A stretch of DNA of 8,637 bases from Bacteriovoracales bacterium (GTDB lineage: Bacteria; Bdellovibrionota; Bacteriovoracia; Bacteriovoracales; Bacteriovoracaceae): the NCBI GenBank assembly GCA_007117175.1, contig SKGZ01000217.1, forward strand, positions 1 through 8,637. Reading direction: 5' to 3'. The position numbers were made by a program, and so were the translations under genes. Positions 5,760 through 8,637 of this stretch are shown here, piece by piece. The notes below the pieces were generated by a model that was given only the letters and a program-made list of their open reading frames with translations, was not told where the DNA came from and made no database searches. Position 1 is the stretch's first letter. The number at the start of each line of letters is the position of its first letter.

Positions 5760-8637
5760 ATGCTCCATCAATTGGGGATTTTTATTATTTTAGTTTTACT
5801 CACAGCTTGTGGGTTAGAAACAAAAGTAGGAAGCTTGCAAGAGGCGGTACAAGCTGGAGTGGACACCAGTAGTTGTTACCATCCGGATAGCAATGGCTTT
5901 AATCCCCAAAATGCTTTAGTGTGTACCGATCAACTAGGGGCATGCTATTTACCAGTTTGTAAAGACTCACGCTTTACTGAAAGTGAATTAGAAAAAAGTT
6001 ATCAACGTTATATCAACCAGTACGGAGGACGTCTTTTAAGTCGCCCTCAATTCTGTCAAACCTTAAAACAAGAAGGTCTGTGTTCACATCCCGATGCTCG
6101 CAATTATCAGCAAACAGGAGCTTGTGAGTTTCAGGCTTGTGCCAATAGTGATTATTATGAGTATCAAAAATATCTAGATTATCAATACTATGTGGAAAAA
6201 TTTGGTGGAAAAGTGATTAAGGATCAAAGCTTATGCGAGAACGAAGTCTTGATTAAGTGTTGTACTGATCAGAGAGCAAGTAATTTTTCTTCACTGGCCA
6301 ATCGTTCTGCAGAATGTGATTTTTCAGCATGTCTACAAGAGCACAGAAGAGGACATGATCCGCAATTAATCAACGACTTTGAGTCTTATATTCATCGTTT
6401 TGGTGGAACGATCATAGAAGATAGAAGTCTTTGTGGGGAAGCTAAAGTCAGAGGCTGTCCATTGGTGGGAAGTGATAACTTTGCAGAAGCGGCTGAAATA
6501 CTCTTGCCCTGTCAATTCACTCGTTGTAATGATGAAACTAGATTTGGCTATGATGCAGAAGCTATTGCACTGATTGAGCAGCGCTTAGCTCTTTATCCTG
6601 AGGGTGGAGAAATTGTGAATGATCCGAACCTTTGTGGAGAGTTAAGAGTGGAAGGTTGTCAACTGAGTTCAGCTGAAAATTACGATCCTCAAGCCAACTT
6701 ACCTGGACACTGTCAGTTTAGGGCCTGTAGTGACGAGTCTCGAATCGGTTATAATTCCGATCGAATCAAAGAGATTAAGGAATTATTAGACAGTTATGCA
6801 GGAGGTGGAGAAATAATTAATGATCCAAATCTTTGTGGTTCTCTCGCCGTACCAGGTTGTCAAATTGCTCAAGCTAGTAATTTTAATGCGAGTGCCAATA
6901 TCCCAACTCAATGTCAATTTCATATTTGTAATGATCCTGCCTATCAAAACTATGATAGTTCGCTGATACAACTGATTCAGCAAAAATGTAGTTCCTATGC
7001 TGGTGGTTGCGCTCCTATACAGAATAATCCAGCGGCCTGCGGAGATCGAATCATTGAAGGTTGTCAACTGCCAGGAGCGATTAATTATAACCCTCAGGCT
7101 AATCAAGCGGGAACATGTCATTTCCAAGAGTGTACCGACTCCACTCGAATTAATTTCGACCAGAGTTTAATTGATCTTATCCAAGGTCAGTGCTCAAGTT
7201 ATAGTTCTGATTGTCAGATTGAGAATGATGAGAATAAATGTGGACCTGTAGCGGTGCAGGGTTGCCTTCTCAGTGATGCGAGCAATTATAATGATCAAGC
7301 TAATATTGCCACTACTTGTGAGTTTAGACTTTGTCTTAATCCAGACTACACAGGGTATGAAGAAGGTTTAAAGGAGAAAATTAAAGCCCAGCATGCTTCC
7401 TACGATGCAGGCATAGAGATCATCGCCGATCAAAGTTTATGTGGAGAGGCAATTGCGGAAGGTTGTATGAGTCCAGGTGCCATCAACTATAGTCAATCTC
7501 ACAATAGAGAAGATGGAAGCTGCCAATTCGAGGGCTGTCTGGATGAAGCGAGTATAGGAACCTATGATGAGGCACTTTATTTAGAAATTGAAAGCTATCT
7601 GCAAAATCTAGAAAGTGAAAATATTGATTTTACAGGGTCGGTGGATGAAAGCAAGGGCTGTTCTTATGATGGTTGTACCGAGCCTTTAGCGCAAAACTTT
7701 AATGCATTAGCTCAAGAAGAAGATGGAAGTTGTGAATGGCGAGGTTGTTTAAGTGATCGCTATCAAGAATATGATTCTGATTTGGCAGCAGCCTACCAAG
7801 CCTATTTGGGCCTGTATCCTCAAGCTTCTTTAGAGTCGACTTGCATGGAAAGAGCAACAGAAACAGCACTAAGATCCATCGCTGAGGATCGTCATGATGT
7901 GGATCTCAGAGTGTCATTAGTTCTCGATAACTCAATGAGTTTAGAGGTGATTATGCCAAAAATTCAAGAGTCTCTTAAAGAGACTTTGAAGAAAATGAGA
8001 ACTGAAAATGGTAAACTTAAAGTTGACTTTCATCTTCTTTCTCATGTGAATAACGGAGCCGAATTGTATTTTTATCAAGGACAAAAGGTGAGTGAGCAGG
8101 ACGAGTATGATCAAATTCGCTATGATCTACCTGAACCAATATATTCTTTTCAAGCTGATAAACAAAGCAGTGAGTCTGAAATTCAATCTCATGTTTACGC
8201 GGCCATTAATTTAGTAGAATTAGACCCACAGTTTATTTATGAACTAGGAATTTGCTATTACCACAACCTTGTTAAAAAATATGTAAATCAAGATGATGAA
8301 AAGCAAATTTTCATGCTCTTTACTAATGAGGATGATCGAACAGGTGCTCACCCTTCAAGTAATAATGCTCGCTGTACTTACGGACGTGATAAAAGAGAAA
8401 ATATGACTACTCCGGGAATGTATGCACTTCGCTATCAACAAAGATTTTTAAGAGTGAATTATCGTTATAATAATGAGGTTTACCCAAATTATACTTTTAC
8501 TTACCAATATAATCCTAACTTGCCCACACAATGTACGGCAATTGAGATAGATGATATTCTCGACAAGATCCCACAAGGGGCAGAGATTTTGAGTTGCTCT
8601 GCCCAGAATCAGCAGACATTGGCTTCTGGATTTACTG
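5760..8637 (+). CDS. Large cysteine-repeat lipoprotein with von Willebrand A-like domain, 3' end missing
   Basis: The frame is open from the ATG at 5760 to the window edge, 959 complete codons without a stop. A lipoprotein signal peptide ends in the lipobox LTAC, with the lipidated cysteine at residue 17, so the protein is membrane-anchored, probably at the outer membrane. Residues 39-695 form about ten tandem units of about 67 residues, each with a C-x(13-18)-C-x4-C-x(31-40)-C skeleton. Typical stretches are GC-x4-A-x-NYNPQAN, C-x-F-x-x-C-x-D, and a DPNLCG-type end. The first half resembles the GCTDPxAxNYDPxAxxDDGSC repeats of Bacteroidetes surface proteins. Residues 716 onward look like a von Willebrand A domain: LVLDNSMS (720-727) has the DxSxS metal motif (D723, S725, S727), SESEIQSHVYAAINLV (804-819) fits the helix after the second metal loop, and IFMLFTNEDD (850-859) fits the strand and third metal loop. 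The even cysteine spacing predicts many disulfides, hence an extracytoplasmic location. A role as adhesin or binding stalk is inference. It starts 66 nt after lysS and may be transcribed separately. Confidence 0.9.
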   Translation, partial: MLHQLGIFIILVLLTACGLETKVGSLQEAVQAGVDTSSCYHPDSNGFNPQNALVCTDQLGACYLPVCKDSRFTESELEKSYQRYINQYGGRLLSRPQFCQTLKQEGLCSHPDARNYQQTGACEFQACANSDYYEYQKYLDYQYYVEKFGGKVIKDQSLCENEVLIKCCTDQRASNFSSLANRSAECDFSACLQEHRRGHDPQLINDFESYIHRFGGTIIEDRSLCGEAKVRGCPLVGSDNFAEAAEILLPCQFTRCNDETRFGYDAEAIALIEQRLALYPEGGEIVNDPNLCGELRVEGCQLSSAENYDPQANLPGHCQFRACSDESRIGYNSDRIKEIKELLDSYAGGGEIINDPNLCGSLAVPGCQIAQASNFNASANIPTQCQFHICNDPAYQNYDSSLIQLIQQKCSSYAGGCAPIQNNPAACGDRIIEGCQLPGAINYNPQANQAGTCHFQECTDSTRINFDQSLIDLIQGQCSSYSSDCQIENDENKCGPVAVQGCLLSDASNYNDQANIATTCEFRLCLNPDYTGYEEGLKEKIKAQHASYDAGIEIIADQSLCGEAIAEGCMSPGAINYSQSHNREDGSCQFEGCLDEASIGTYDEALYLEIESYLQNLESENIDFTGSVDESKGCSYDGCTEPLAQNFNALAQEEDGSCEWRGCLSDRYQEYDSDLAAAYQAYLGLYPQASLESTCMERATETALRSIAEDRHDVDLRVSLVLDNSMSLEVIMPKIQESLKETLKKMRTENGKLKVDFHLLSHVNNGAELYFYQGQKVSEQDEYDQIRYDLPEPIYSFQADKQSSESEIQSHVYAAINLVELDPQFIYELGICYYHNLVKKYVNQDDEKQIFMLFTNEDDRTGAHPSSNNARCTYGRDKRENMTTPGMYALRYQQRFLRVNYRYNNEVYPNYTFTYQYNPNLPTQCTAIEIDDILDKIPQGAEILSCSAQNQQTLASGFT
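5874..7844 (+). repeat. Ten tandem cysteine-rich coding repeats, period about 201 nt
   Basis: Units open at cysteines 39, 108, 168, 233, 300, 367, 435, 502, 569 and 639 of the lipoprotein. Steps are 69, 60, 65, 67, 67, 68, 67, 67, 67 and 70 residues, so the middle units keep a nearly exact 201-nt period. Neighbours can still be matched at DNA level: the segments coding GGEIVNDPNLCG (from 6603) and GGEIINDPNLCG (from 6804) lie 201 nt apart with mostly third-position changes. Units one to three are the most diverged. The eighth onward lose the N/D-x-LCG ending, and units nine and ten regain the DDGSC-like form EDGSC. This pattern fits growth by tandem duplication followed by divergence. Confidence 0.85.

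Noticed and set aside
6786..7127. 113-codon minus-strand open frame
   Set aside because: Antisense to the cysteine repeats; its length reflects the repeated codon content of the strong plus-strand gene.
5874..7844. CRISPR array or non-coding tandem repeat
   Set aside because: The 201-nt period is in frame, diverged at third positions and keeps cysteines, so it is a protein-level repeat.
5760..8637. Zinc-finger or metal-cluster reading of the cysteine units
   Set aside because: The lipobox places the protein outside the cytoplasm and cysteine spacing is unlike CxxC metal sites, so disulfides are more likely.

Overview
AT-rich bacterial DNA with closely packed genes. Gene content and protein style (an HDAC-like deacetylase, a secreted MpaA-like peptidase next to lysS, a DUF2489-type protein, a glycine-rich beta-propeller surface protein, and a lipoprotein built from GC-x-x-x-x-A-x-N-Y type cysteine repeats) suggest a Gram-negative of the Bdellovibrio/Bacteriovorax kind (Bdellovibrionota). 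This is an inference from protein style. No rRNA, tRNA or other taxonomic marker is present, so the assignment is tentative.

Layout. (1) Bases 1-863 are the 3' end of a secreted beta-propeller-like gene, cut by the window edge. (2) A perfect 12-bp inverted repeat at 875-903 contains the start codon of the next gene, a zinc-dependent deacetylase (901-1899). (3) On the minus strand, a two-gene unit reads towards the deacetylase: a DUF2489-like membrane/coiled-coil protein (3022-2570), then a PlsC-like acyltransferase (2573-1896). The two are joined by an ATGA overlap, and the acyltransferase overlaps the deacetylase tail-to-tail by 4 bp. (4) A short divergent intergenic region (3023-3127) leads on the plus strand into a tight unit: infA with a C-terminal tail, an exported M14 zinc peptidase, and lysS, with gaps of 3 and 10 nt. 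(5) After a weak terminator-like site, a 66-nt gap carries a sigma28-like -10 sequence and a good Shine-Dalgarno. It leads into a very large lipoprotein gene that starts at 5760 and stays open to the window end, giving at least 959 codons.

The lipoprotein is the most unusual object here. Behind its lipobox it carries about ten tandem cysteine-rich units of about 67 residues, followed by a von Willebrand A-like domain with an intact DxSxS metal motif. This looks like a membrane-anchored, disulfide-braced stalk presenting an adhesive or binding head. The beta-propeller fragment is a second probable surface protein. The genes between them are housekeeping or cell-envelope genes: translation initiation, lysyl-tRNA charging, phospholipid acylation and peptidoglycan-peptide cleavage. 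No tRNA, rRNA, CRISPR array, transposase or phage gene was found, and no stretch over 300 bases lacks a gene.
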